From NCBI GenBank assembly GCA_017543905.1, contig JAFYFC010000055.1, positions 41,780 to 105,779 on the forward strand: 64,000 nt of DNA. The letters run 5' to 3'. Origin of the DNA: Clostridia bacterium. Lineage in GTDB: Bacteria; Bacillota; Clostridia; Christensenellales; Aristaeellaceae. This document shows, in pieces, positions 25,257 through 34,412 of the stretch. A program made the position numbers and the translations under genes. The number at the start of each line of letters is the position of its first letter. Position 1 is the stretch's first letter. The notes under the pieces were generated by a model, which was not told where the DNA came from, did not search any database, and saw only the letters and a list, made by a program, of their open reading frames with translations.

Positions 25257-27989
25257 ATGAGGATAACTAATTGCAAAGTGAATCATCTGTTAAATCCGAT
25301 CGGCTTTGAGATGAAACGCACGGTTTTTTCCTGGCTGGTCAGTGAGTCAAAAGGCAAACGTCAGGAAAGCGCGCGCATAACGGTCTCACTTAAGCCCGAC
25401 ATGAGCGTGCTTATCGCAGACACAGGCTTTGCCCAGCTTGACAGCATGGCCGCAAGCGTTAATGTCGCTTTGACGCCGCGCACACGGTATTTCTGGCAGG
25501 TTACTGTAAGAAGCGATATAGGAGAAGAAGCGACAAGCGAGTTACAGTACTTCGAAACCGGAAAAATGGACGAACCCTGGGCAGGCAAATGGATAAAGAG
25601 CCAGGACGCTGCAAGACATCCCGTTTTCAGAAAGAAAATCGAAGTAAAAAGCACTCCCGTGAATGCGCGGTTGTACATTTGCGGCTTAGGCTTGTACGAA
25701 GCCGAAATAAACGGCTGCCGAGTCGGGGACGAGTATCTGACCCCGTATTCCACTAACTACGAAGAGTGGGTACAGTATCAGACCTATGACGTAACTCAGG
25801 CGCTCAAGACCGGAGGCGAGCTTGCGGTGACCGTCGGACGCGGCTGGTACAGCGCGCGCTTCGGGTACATATCCAAAGTCACAGACAAAGGACTGGGCGG
25901 AGACGATTTCCGCTTAATAGCCGAAGTTCATCTGGATTATGCAGACGGAACGCATGAAGTGATCGCCACAGACGAGCAGTGGTTCGTAACCCGCTCCAGG
26001 ATAACTGATTCGAGCATATATGACGGTGAAACATATGACGACACACTGCCCGATACGGCGAGCGAAGGCGTGAGCACAGTAAGCGCCAAGCTTCCCGCAG
26101 AGCGTTACAGCCCGTCTGTCAGAATTCAGGAAAGGCTTAAGCCTGTAGAGCTTATAAAGACCCCTGCCGGTGAATATGTATTTGATATAGGCCAGAATAT
26201 GACAGGTATATTCGAGCTGCGTGTGCACGGCGTTAAAGCGGGCGCTCTTGTACATATTCAGGTAGGCGAGGTTTTGCAAAACGGCTGTTTCTACCGGGAC
26301 AATCTGCGCTCTGCAAAGGCCGAATACAATTACATATCTGACGGCACAGACAAGACGATACGTCCGCATTTCACATTCTACGGTTTTCGTTACGTAAAGG
26401 TCGAGGGTATCGTGGGTATCGGCATAGACGATTTAGAGGCGCTGGTGCTGTACAGCGATATCCCCCTTACCGGCACGCTCACGACCGGACACGAGAAGCT
26501 CAACCGTCTTATTAAAAACGTAGAGTGGGGTCAGAAGGATAATTTCCTCGACGTGCCTACGGATTGTCCTCAAAGAGACGAGCGTATGGGCTGGACGGGA
26601 GACGCGCAGGTGTTTTCCGCGACGGCGTGTTATCTGCGTGACTGTTATGCGTTCTACAGAAAATTCCTGCACGACATGGCAAGCGAGCAAAAGAACCTTG
26701 ACGGCATGGTTCCGAACGTAGTACCGGCCTTTGCGCCTAAATACAGAGAGACCGCGTGCGTTTGGGGCGACGCCGTAACGATCATACCGTGGAACGTATA
26801 TAACTTCTATGGCGATATCACCATTCTTGAAGACTGCTTCGAGCAAATGAAGGATTGGGTCGAATACATCAGACGCGAAGACGGGGACAATCAGGGCTGG
26901 AAGCATCGCTTCCATTACGGCGACTGGCTGGCGCTCGACCATCCGAACCACAAACCCGATCAGTGTCTGGGCGGTACCGAGGTTGGCTATATTGCATATG
27001 TATACTATATGCAATCGGCGGAAATCACCGCAAAAGTCGCAAAGCTGCTCGGCAAAACAGCTGACGCTGATAAATATGCCGCATTGGCCGAGAAGCTGCG
27101 AAAGAGCATAGTACACGAGTATTTTGCACCGGGCGGACGCTGCTGTGTAGATACTCAGACAGGTTTGCTTCTCGCAATCAGGCATAATCTGTCGCCTGAC
27201 CCCAAGGTTTGCGTGGAAAGGCTGCTCTACAAGCTAAAGGAAAACGAAGGCAGACTGCAGACCGGCTTTGTCGGAACGTATTTCCTGTGTCCCATACTTA
27301 CAGCATACGGCGAAACACAAGAGGCGTGGCGGCTAATGCTGAACGAGGAGTATCCCGGCTGGCTGTACGAGGTCAATTTGGGCGCTACCACTATCTGGGA
27401 GCGCTGGAACAGCATGGATCCGGACGGCAGCGTTTCCTCAACCGGCATGAACAGCTTTAACCATTACGCCTTCGGCTCGATCGCGGAGTGGCTGTTCGGT
27501 GACGCGGCAGGTCTCAGGTTCGTAACCCCGGGCTTCAGACATGCGCGTATAGCGCCGAATCCGAGCAATCGTATTCATTTCGCCGATCTCAGTTATAACA
27601 GTGCTGCGGGAACATGGCGCGTATGGTGGGAAGCTGTCGAAAACAAACATATCAACATGAAGATAACCGTACCTTTCGGCTGTACTGCGGACGTCGTACT
27701 GCCGTTTTCCGGTAAAGATACGCTGTCGCTTGACGCAGGCGAATATGAATTCTCATACGATACCGTTCGCCCGATCACGCGTATCTGGACGCTTGAAGAC
27801 AGCGTGAACGACGTGCTTACAGACAAGAAAAGCGCCGCGATACTCGACAAGCATTTCCCCGGCTACAGCAGACTTGCAAGCACATGGCGGGACTATACTC
27901 TCAGAGAGCTGTTTGCAAGACGGCTTAACAACAAGCTGCCGGAGGGCGAACCCGAAGCGCTGCTGCGCGACTGGGCGAATCAGGATTAG
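25257..27989 (+). CDS. Alpha-L-rhamnosidase, glycoside hydrolase family 78
   Basis: 910 residues. Hydrolyses terminal alpha-L-rhamnose from plant glycosides, pectin RG-I fragments or bacterial polysaccharides. Order: N-terminal Fn3-like domain (about 10-100, ending LQYFETGK), the beta-sandwich domain (YICGLGLYEAEINGCRVGDEYLTPYSTNY; RGWYSARFG), then the (alpha/alpha)6 barrel with the GH78 signature DCPQRDERMGWTGDAQ, which contains catalytic-site acids, and ATTIWERWNSM..NSFNHYAFGS in the C-terminal part. There is no signal peptide, so it acts on imported rhamnosides. ATG 25257 has GAGGA 6 bases upstream; an in-frame TTG at 25236 has none. Convergent with the propeller gene and separated by a bidirectional terminator. 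Confidence 0.95.
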   Translation: MRITNCKVNHLLNPIGFEMKRTVFSWLVSESKGKRQESARITVSLKPDMSVLIADTGFAQLDSMAASVNVALTPRTRYFWQVTVRSDIGEEATSELQYFETGKMDEPWAGKWIKSQDAARHPVFRKKIEVKSTPVNARLYICGLGLYEAEINGCRVGDEYLTPYSTNYEEWVQYQTYDVTQALKTGGELAVTVGRGWYSARFGYISKVTDKGLGGDDFRLIAEVHLDYADGTHEVIATDEQWFVTRSRITDSSIYDGETYDDTLPDTASEGVSTVSAKLPAERYSPSVRIQERLKPVELIKTPAGEYVFDIGQNMTGIFELRVHGVKAGALVHIQVGEVLQNGCFYRDNLRSAKAEYNYISDGTDKTIRPHFTFYGFRYVKVEGIVGIGIDDLEALVLYSDIPLTGTLTTGHEKLNRLIKNVEWGQKDNFLDVPTDCPQRDERMGWTGDAQVFSATACYLRDCYAFYRKFLHDMASEQKNLDGMVPNVVPAFAPKYRETACVWGDAVTIIPWNVYNFYGDITILEDCFEQMKDWVEYIRREDGDNQGWKHRFHYGDWLALDHPNHKPDQCLGGTEVGYIAYVYYMQSAEITAKVAKLLGKTADADKYAALAEKLRKSIVHEYFAPGGRCCVDTQTGLLLAIRHNLSPDPKVCVERLLYKLKENEGRLQTGFVGTYFLCPILTAYGETQEAWRLMLNEEYPGWLYEVNLGATTIWERWNSMDPDGSVSSTGMNSFNHYAFGSIAEWLFGDAAGLRFVTPGFRHARIAPNPSNRIHFADLSYNSAAGTWRVWWEAVENKHINMKITVPFGCTADVVLPFSGKDTLSLDAGEYEFSYDTVRPITRIWTLEDSVNDVLTDKKSAAILDKHFPGYSRLASTWRDYTLRELFARRLNNKLPEGEPEALLRDWANQD

Positions 27990-28010
27990 AGAATACACTC
28001 ACTGAACGTT

Positions 28011-28044
28011 TACGCGCCGGCAGCACAGCCGGCGCGTAGCTTTT
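28011..28044. terminator. Bidirectional terminator between GH78 and the propeller gene
   Basis: TACGCGCCGGC (28011-28021) and GCCGGCGCGTA (28028-28038) form a perfect 11-base stem with a 6-base loop; CTTTTG follows on the plus strand and AAACG precedes it, so it can serve both convergent genes. Confidence 0.8.
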
Positions 28045-28059
28045 GATCAGGATAACCGA

Positions 28060-29994
28060 TCAGGATAAGCGGATTCCGTAAATGCGCTTCCCGCGCGTGC
28101 CTATTACGAGTATGTCGCCGAAAACCGCCGGGCTTGCTTCGATTTTGCCTTCGAGCATGATTTCACTGTATTTGTCGCCCGTAAGCGGATTATACATGCG
28201 GAGCTCGCCCTTTCCTCCGGCGAGTATCAATACGCCGGTGCCGTCCTTGCGATATACGATTACGGGAGACGACCATGAATTGGAGCCGAGCTGTATCTGC
28301 CATATGCTTCTGCCGGTACGCTTGTCGAAGCAATACAGTTTGCCTCCCTTCGTCGTACGGCAGAGATTGAAATATATGTAATCCGCGTATTCGTTTGCGC
28401 CAAGTACAGGAGAAGCGAAGCCTCCCCCGCCGTTGGTTCCGTCATGCGTGCAGATTTCATTGTATGACCAGACCTGTTCGCCCGTAAGCGCGTTAAGCTT
28501 TCGTATGGTGCAGACGCCGCTGTCGCCCTGCTTGTCGACTTCGTTGACCGTATAGAGCCACAGCCTGTCGCCGTCAGCTTCAAGCGTTATCGTGGAATCG
28601 GTATCGTCGCCGAGATTAAAAAACCATGCCGGCTCGAGCGTATTAAGATCGAAGCACGTAAGCAGCCCCGAATTGTCCGCAAGAAAAGCGTATTGACCGC
28701 ACGCGGCTACCGAGCATTCAAAGCCCAATTCCTCGATATCTGCGGACTTGTAACGCAAAGCGGTGACGACGGGCTTGACGGAAATCGTGGGTGTATTAGG
28801 ATTATAATACGTATTAAGCTTTACGGTATACAGTATACCGTTTTCCGCTCCGATTACGGCTGTATCGGTTTTTGCGTCGATAAGACAGCTGCCGTCGAAC
28901 GCACCGTGCTTTCTGTAGCAAAGCTTGTCCCTGCCGTCAAGGAAAAACAGCCTGCGTCCGTCTATGAGGCTGTAAATGTACCAGCCTATATCTCCGGTCA
29001 CGCCGTTTGCAACGGAAATCCCCTGCCCTACATACAGAAGCGGATAACCGCGGGGATCTACAGAAACGCTGCCCTTAATCGGAAAGCCTAAATTGATCGG
29101 CTCCCTTGTATATTTGCCTGTTTCCGCATCCAGAAAATATATATTCCCGTCCAAGGTTCCGTATATGACCTCAATCAGGCTGCTTTTGTTTTTGAATTCG
29201 GTTTTTAGGTTCATTATGCTTCTTGTCTGCTTATCCCAGCGTACAAGAACCGGCTGCCCTGTCCATCCGACTCCTGACCATTCGGCGTATCCGCTGTCTA
29301 TGGAGCCTATTTTTATATTCCACAGCGAAGTGAACGTGCGTTTGGAAAGCGCTGCCGTGCCGTAAGACGCGTTATTGCGAAAATTTCCGCTTCTGAACGT
29401 TATAACGCCCTCGACGGCAGTATAAGCTCCGTCGACAGGAAACGCAATTGATTCATTGCGGCTGTATGTAGCTTGCCTGGCGCCGTTTACATATACTTCG
29501 CTTTCGTAATTCCATGCCTTTCGATCCGGCGCGGAAAAAACTGTCGGCCGCATCAAAACGCCGGTTTCCGCGAGAGTTTTGCGCGTTCCTGCTCCTGCAG
29601 TTTGTAGCGAGGCTTCATTATCCGAGGCGTTAAGCTTGTCAGATGAAGTCGGTACAGACGCTGCAGAGCCGCTCTGAGAATTATTCGCATTCTCTGTCGT
29701 ATTTTCCGTATTGATTGAATCAGAATACGTTTTCTGTTTATTATCCTCTGAAACAAGCGAAATCAAACCGATGCAAATAAGTGCGGTCATCAATACACAC
29801 AGCATTACGATTCGCCCGTACTTTTTGAAAAAGCCCTCGTCGCTCACCTTTTCGGGTTTATTCGCGTTCTCGCTGAGGGTCGCTGTATCTTCTTTAATAT
29901 TAGTGGACATTTCTTGTGAGCTTATGGCGGACTTTTCCGGAGTTTGTTTTTGTGCAGCAGGAGTGCGGTTCTGACTTTCGTCGTTCTGCGTCAT
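28060..29994 (-). CDS. Membrane-anchored PQQ-like beta-propeller protein
   Basis: 644 residues. A polar N-terminal cytoplasmic segment rich in Ser/Thr/Glu/Asn (1-58), a single membrane helix (about 61-81), a Ser/Asn/Thr linker and then an extracellular eight-bladed-type propeller with PQQ/WD40-like repeats (YGTLDGNIYFLDAETGKYTREP; AENGILYTVKLN; LADNSGLLTCFDLNTLEPAWFF; LYCFDKRTGRSIWQIQLG; ASPAVFGDILVIGTRGKRIYGI). The family has no single function; it could be a cell-surface scaffold or glycan sensor. It is divergent from the large sugar transport locus and convergent with GH78, which makes a role in the same process likely. Promoter at 30047-30076. No cofactor-binding residues are claimed. Confidence 0.85.
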   Translation of the reverse strand: MTQNDESQNRTPAAQKQTPEKSAISSQEMSTNIKEDTATLSENANKPEKVSDEGFFKKYGRIVMLCVLMTALICIGLISLVSEDNKQKTYSDSINTENTTENANNSQSGSAASVPTSSDKLNASDNEASLQTAGAGTRKTLAETGVLMRPTVFSAPDRKAWNYESEVYVNGARQATYSRNESIAFPVDGAYTAVEGVITFRSGNFRNNASYGTAALSKRTFTSLWNIKIGSIDSGYAEWSGVGWTGQPVLVRWDKQTRSIMNLKTEFKNKSSLIEVIYGTLDGNIYFLDAETGKYTREPINLGFPIKGSVSVDPRGYPLLYVGQGISVANGVTGDIGWYIYSLIDGRRLFFLDGRDKLCYRKHGAFDGSCLIDAKTDTAVIGAENGILYTVKLNTYYNPNTPTISVKPVVTALRYKSADIEELGFECSVAACGQYAFLADNSGLLTCFDLNTLEPAWFFNLGDDTDSTITLEADGDRLWLYTVNEVDKQGDSGVCTIRKLNALTGEQVWSYNEICTHDGTNGGGGFASPVLGANEYADYIYFNLCRTTKGGKLYCFDKRTGRSIWQIQLGSNSWSSPVIVYRKDGTGVLILAGGKGELRMYNPLTGDKYSEIMLEGKIEASPAVFGDILVIGTRGKRIYGIRLS

Positions 29995-30046
29995 CGTTTA
30001 TATGCACTCCTTTCTAATTAAAGATTCTTGCTTTAAAACAGTTCTG

Positions 30047-30076
30047 ATTATACTATAACAGTATTTATTAAGTCAA
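30047..30076 (-). promoter_or_regulatory. Promoter and overlapping palindrome of the propeller gene
   Basis: On the minus strand TTGACT (30076-30071), an 18-base spacer and TATAAT (30052-30047). The spacer contains an inverted repeat, ATACT/AGTAT around a 5-base centre (30050-30064), which includes ATAACAGTAT, also present in the promoter of the BNR/URO-D operon. Confidence 0.65.
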
Positions 30077-30200
30077 TCTTCTTACATAGCATAAACGAAT
30101 ATTGTTTATACAAATTGCGATGTTCAGCGCTGAACTAAATATATGAATTATCAGTTTTGTATTATTCCTTATACTTTTGTAAAAACAGACTTTTCCCTGT

Positions 30201-30241
30201 TTTTCCACAAAACTGAATGCTTATCCACATCCTGTGGATAA
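30201..30241. other. Cluster of DnaA-box-like sequences
   Basis: TTATCCACA at 30221-30229 and its inverted copy TGTGGATAA at 30233-30241 are both perfect consensus DnaA boxes separated by three bases, and the symmetry extends two further bases on each side (GC). A third, one-mismatch box TTTTCCACA lies at 30201-30209. The flanks are AT-rich. DnaA and other origin genes are absent from the window, so this may be a DnaA titration or regulatory site, a hairpin, or an origin element. Confidence 0.55.
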
Positions 30242-30405
30242 GCAGCATGGAAAATACCGCTATGTCGTTGCAAGCTTTAATCACCTATTTATGCAGCAGT
30301 CATGCATATTAGAACATAAAATTCAGATGCAAAGATTTCAACTCTTTCAGTGTTTTACATTTGTTTTAATTAAACTCACATTTTCGTTTCCTCCGCAAAA
30401 TACAG

Positions 30406-30434
30406 TTGACAATTTTAGCAATTATGACTATAAT
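30406..30434 (+). promoter_or_regulatory. Consensus promoter of the sugar-transport locus
   Basis: TTGACA (30406-30411), 17-base spacer, TATAAT (30429-30434), 49 bases before the start codon of the first gene. No later strong promoter is seen until 42648, so it probably drives eight genes. Confidence 0.85.
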
Positions 30435-30483
30435 GAAACGGAATATGATATATTATCTATAATTTCGGCAGGGAGACTTCAAT

Positions 30484-33444
30484 ATGTCCAGCAAACTGCG
30501 AAAGTTTCTTCTTACAATTGCGATAATTCTGATTGTCGTGCTTGTCATCTGGCTGCTGACCCGTGGAAGCGACGACTTTTCGGAGAAATACGCGGGTATA
30601 AACCTCGATGCCGATATAAGCGGTATCGGCCGCAGCGACACGTATTCAAAATACCTTGAATCTTCGCTTGCTTCAGCCGCGGGCGATTCGTCGCCAAGCT
30701 CATACGATTATCACGGAGAACCGATAGAAATAGATTTAAGCTCGTTTACCGGGGACGGTCATACAGTTCAGGACTATAGCGGCTGCGTTCTTAACGCTAC
30801 GAACGAAAAAACCGTTTGGAACGTAAACGTTGAAATCGCCGGTTTCTACAACATTGAAATTAATTATCTTACCTTCGATAAAATCGAAGCGGACGGAACG
30901 GTATTCACAAGCCGCGGCGTGGATATGGAGCGTATTCTGTATATAAACGACACGGTTCCGTTCTCCGGCGCAAAGACGCTGCGCTTCAATCGGCTTTGGA
31001 CAGACGAAGGCGAAATACGCAAGGATAATCAGGGCAACGACATTCGTCCTACTCAGACAGAGATGTTCGACTGGCAAACTTCATATTTCGTGGACGATAT
31101 GGGCTATGAAACTGAGCCTTACAAATTCTGGTTCGAAGCAGGAGAAAACACGATCGCTCTTGAGGGCACGAATGAAGCCATGCTGATAGGCGGACTTAGG
31201 CTTACTTCGGTCCAGACGCTGCCAAGCTACGAAGAATATAAAGCCGCCTGTTCGGAAAGAAGCGTGACTCCGCCTTTATGGAGCACTAAAATACAGGGTG
31301 AAAGCGCGTATCTGCGCTCTTCCCCTTCGCTTTATGCGCGCTACGATCATTCGTCTTCTTCGACGGAACCGTCCTCTGTTACCGCAACCGTGCTTAATTA
31401 CATCGGCGGCGACGCATGGAACAATGCCGGCGATTGGATAGAATGGGAGTTTACCGTACCGCGTGACGGCCTTTACAATATCACGCTCAAAGCGCGCCAG
31501 CAGTATCAGCGCGGCGCAATATCCTGCCGCAGCATATATATAGACGGCGCTATACCGTTTGCGGAGCTATCGGCGGTTACCTTCAAATATGATACCTCGT
31601 GGGAGCTTTATACGCTTTCAGACGAGGACGGAAAGCCGTTTGAATTCTATCTTGAAAGCGGCACGCATACCATACGCGTACAGGCCACGCTCGGTGAAAT
31701 GGGCAGTATACTCAAGCGTATGGAGGACAGCATATACCGTCTGAATCAGATATACAGAAAAGTTCTCGTTCTGACCGGCGTAAACCCCGACCGTTTCCGC
31801 GATTATAAGCTGGACGCCGTGTATCCCGAAGTCATAGAGGCTATGGACCTTGAGAGCAAGCGCCTGTATAAGCTTATCGACGACACGGTCGCTATTACCG
31901 GGCAGAAAAGCGACAGAGTGGCGGTAATGCAGACGCTTGCAACTCAGCTCGAACAGTTCGTCGAGCGCAACGAGCGCATAACACAGTCGTTCACGAACTT
32001 CAAGGACAATATAACCAGCATGGGTACCGCCATGCAGAACATGAGCGAAACAAAGCTCGATATCGACTATATTATAATCAGCTCGCCCGACGCACAGCTG
32101 GAGAGTGTTAACGACGGCTGGCTCAGTAAGCTTTGGCACGAAATCAAGTCCTGCACCGCTTCGTATTTTGTCGATTACAATTCGCTCGGCAACAAATACG
32201 ACGAGGACGACGACAACGTACTCGAAGTCTGGATAGTCACGGGCAGAGACCAGAGCACGATCCTCAAGACGATGGTGGACGAATACTTCCCCTCCCATTC
32301 CGTCAACAACGTGAAGGTCAACGTAAAGCTGGTGGCCGCGGACGCACTGCTTACGGCCGTCGTTGCGGGAAACGGCCCTGACGTAGTGCTCAGCGTCGAC
32401 AGCTGGTTTGCGGTAAACTACGCGATGCGCAATGCCGTCGAGGATCTTACTCAGTTTGAGGACTTTGAAGAAGTCACAAAGGACGTATTCCTCGACAGCG
32501 CGCTTGTGCCTCTCACGTACAACGACGGAACTAAATCCGGCGTTTACGCGCTGCCCGAAACGCAGATATTCTCAGTACTGTTCTACCGCACGGATATACT
32601 TGAGGATCTGGGCTATTCCGAGCCGCCGGAGACGTGGCAGGAGCTTATAGAGATGCTGCCTACGATACAAGGCAACAACATGTCCGTGGGTGTCCCATAT
32701 CCGGATATCACGACCATCGACATGTCCGTTTTGAATTCATTGATATACCAAAACGGCGGCGCTATCTACGACGCTGACGCCAAGCATACGCTTATAGACG
32801 AAGAGCCTGGCGTCAAAGCCTTCAAGTTCTATACAAGTCTTTATAACGATTACGGCTTGCCGACTGTATTCGATTTCGTTACGCGCTTCCGTTCAGGCGA
32901 GATGCCTATAGGCGTGGCAGGCTATACGACGTACAATACTCTGTCCGTCTCCGCGCCTGAAATCCGCGGTCTTTGGGACTTCGCCCTCTTCCCTGGCACG
33001 CTAAGAGAAGACGGCACCATAGATCACAGCGTACATTCCAACGGCACCTGCTGCATGATGATAGCGACAGACGACGAAAAAGTAAAGCAAAACGCCTGGG
33101 AATTCATGAAGTGGTGGATAAGATACGATACGCAGGTGCGCTTCGGACGTGAGATGGAAAGCATATTAGGCGCGTCCGCAAGATACGCGACCGCCAATAC
33201 CAAGGCGCTGGAGGAGCTGCCCTGGTCTTCTGCCGAGCTTGCGATACTCAAGCAGCAGCAGTCCTGGGCGGTGGGCTTCAGAGAAATTGCAGGCGGATAT
33301 TCCACAACGCGCCATATGACTAACGCGATCCGCAAGGTCATAAACGACAAGGACGATCCCCGCGAGACTCTGCTTACCTACGCACGTACTATAAACGAAG
33401 AGATAATCATCAAACGGCAGGAATTCGGACTGCCTGTCGACTGA
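30484..33444 (+). CDS. Multidomain membrane-anchored solute-binding protein
   Basis: 986 residues, more than twice the usual size of a sugar-binding protein. Order: an uncleaved N-terminal membrane helix (about 7-26); a first carbohydrate-binding-module-like beta-sandwich (about 70-245, VEIAGFYNIEINY, ending NEAMLIGGLRLTSV); a second (about 262-395, GDWIEWEFTVPRDGLYNITLKARQ); a helical, coiled-coil-like stretch (about 400-530); and a family 1 solute-binding domain (about 577-985, VWIVTGRDQSTI, GNGPDVVLSVDSW, FRSGEMPIGVAGYTTYN). The two sandwiches likely bind polysaccharide at the cell surface and hand oligosaccharides to the binding domain. GGGAG precedes the ATG. First gene of the locus; the permeases follow directly. 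Confidence 0.85.
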   Translation: MSSKLRKFLLTIAIILIVVLVIWLLTRGSDDFSEKYAGINLDADISGIGRSDTYSKYLESSLASAAGDSSPSSYDYHGEPIEIDLSSFTGDGHTVQDYSGCVLNATNEKTVWNVNVEIAGFYNIEINYLTFDKIEADGTVFTSRGVDMERILYINDTVPFSGAKTLRFNRLWTDEGEIRKDNQGNDIRPTQTEMFDWQTSYFVDDMGYETEPYKFWFEAGENTIALEGTNEAMLIGGLRLTSVQTLPSYEEYKAACSERSVTPPLWSTKIQGESAYLRSSPSLYARYDHSSSSTEPSSVTATVLNYIGGDAWNNAGDWIEWEFTVPRDGLYNITLKARQQYQRGAISCRSIYIDGAIPFAELSAVTFKYDTSWELYTLSDEDGKPFEFYLESGTHTIRVQATLGEMGSILKRMEDSIYRLNQIYRKVLVLTGVNPDRFRDYKLDAVYPEVIEAMDLESKRLYKLIDDTVAITGQKSDRVAVMQTLATQLEQFVERNERITQSFTNFKDNITSMGTAMQNMSETKLDIDYIIISSPDAQLESVNDGWLSKLWHEIKSCTASYFVDYNSLGNKYDEDDDNVLEVWIVTGRDQSTILKTMVDEYFPSHSVNNVKVNVKLVAADALLTAVVAGNGPDVVLSVDSWFAVNYAMRNAVEDLTQFEDFEEVTKDVFLDSALVPLTYNDGTKSGVYALPETQIFSVLFYRTDILEDLGYSEPPETWQELIEMLPTIQGNNMSVGVPYPDITTIDMSVLNSLIYQNGGAIYDADAKHTLIDEEPGVKAFKFYTSLYNDYGLPTVFDFVTRFRSGEMPIGVAGYTTYNTLSVSAPEIRGLWDFALFPGTLREDGTIDHSVHSNGTCCMMIATDDEKVKQNAWEFMKWWIRYDTQVRFGREMESILGASARYATANTKALEELPWSSAELAILKQQQSWAVGFREIAGGYSTTRHMTNAIRKVINDKDDPRETLLTYARTINEEIIIKRQEFGLPVD

Positions 33445-33466
33445 AGCTTGAAAGGATGACGGAAAC

Positions 33467-34411
33467 ATGCAGACAAAGACTCTTGCAGGCAAGTATCTGC
33501 GTATAAAGCAAAGGAAGCTGTCATACTCTTTTTCCAAGGCGAAGCGTATGAGGGTCTGTTATCTTTTCCTTGCGCCTTACGCCATACTGTTCTTTACGTT
33601 TTTCATATTGCCAATGTGCACGTCAATTTATTACAGCTTCACAAGCTATAATATACTTGAAAAACCGCGTTTCGTAGGGCTTAAAAACTATATAAACCTG
33701 ATTTTGCAGGACGAGGTATTCCTGACCGCGGTAAAAAATACCTTCGTAATAGCGGTCATAACAGGACCTGTAGGTTACCTGCTATCGTTTATGTTCGCAT
33801 GGTTTATAAACGAGCTGCCCAAATGGGTACGCGCGGTAGCTGTGGTTGTATTCTACGCGCCTTCCGTCGCGGCAAACGCCTTCAGTATTTTCTCTGTAAT
33901 ATTCAGGGGCGACGCTTACGGTTACCTTAACTCGATACTTCTCGACCTTGGACTGATCGACGCCCCGATACTGTGGCTTTTGAATCCGCAGTATATCATG
34001 ACTGTGCTGATTATAGTAATTCTGTGGATGAGCATGGGCACCGGCTTTCTTTCCTTCGTTGCAGGTTTTCAGGGCATAGACAAGAGCATGTACGAGGCCG
34101 GGTATGTCGACGGCATCAGAAACCGCTGGCAGGAGCTGTATCACATAACCCTGCCCTCCATGAAGCCGGTACTGCTGTTCGGCGCAATTATGTCGATCAC
34201 TACGGCCTTCAATGTAAGCGACGTGCCTCGCGCATTGGCGGGCTATCCGTCTACCGACTACGCGGCCCGCACAGTGGTAACGCATCTGTTCGACTACGGT
34301 TTCAGCCGTTTTGAGATGGGTTACGCGTCTGCCATCGCCGTGTTCCTCTTCATGGTAATGATACTGTGCAAAAAAGCCATCACTAATGGTCTTTCGAAGG
34401 TAGGTACCTGA
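33467..34411 (+). CDS. Sugar ABC transporter permease (LplB/UgpA type)
   Basis: 314 residues with six membrane segments beginning YLFLAPYAILFFTFFILPM. The cytoplasmic EAA loop that contacts the ATPase reads EAGYVDGIRNRWQELYHITLP. This is the MalF-side permease that pairs with the next gene. It starts 22 bases after the binding protein; AAGGA lies about 11 bases before the ATG. No ATPase gene is in the locus, so a shared MsmX/MsmK-type ATPase is presumed. Confidence 0.93.
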   Translation: MQTKTLAGKYLRIKQRKLSYSFSKAKRMRVCYLFLAPYAILFFTFFILPMCTSIYYSFTSYNILEKPRFVGLKNYINLILQDEVFLTAVKNTFVIAVITGPVGYLLSFMFAWFINELPKWVRAVAVVVFYAPSVAANAFSIFSVIFRGDAYGYLNSILLDLGLIDAPILWLLNPQYIMTVLIIVILWMSMGTGFLSFVAGFQGIDKSMYEAGYVDGIRNRWQELYHITLPSMKPVLLFGAIMSITTAFNVSDVPRALAGYPSTDYAARTVVTHLFDYGFSRFEMGYASAIAVFLFMVMILCKKAITNGLSKVGT

Positions 34412-34412
34412 T

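Larger units (their letters stand above)
29995..30483. other. 489-base AT-rich intergenic region with divergent promoters and DnaA boxes
   Basis: The only gap above 300 bases. It holds the promoter of the minus-strand propeller gene (30047-30076), the promoter of the plus-strand sugar-transport locus (30406-30434), and between them a cluster of three DnaA-box-like 9-mers at 30201-30241 within very AT-rich DNA. I see no coding sequence that could be supported; the short frames here have no ribosome binding site. Confidence 0.7.
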
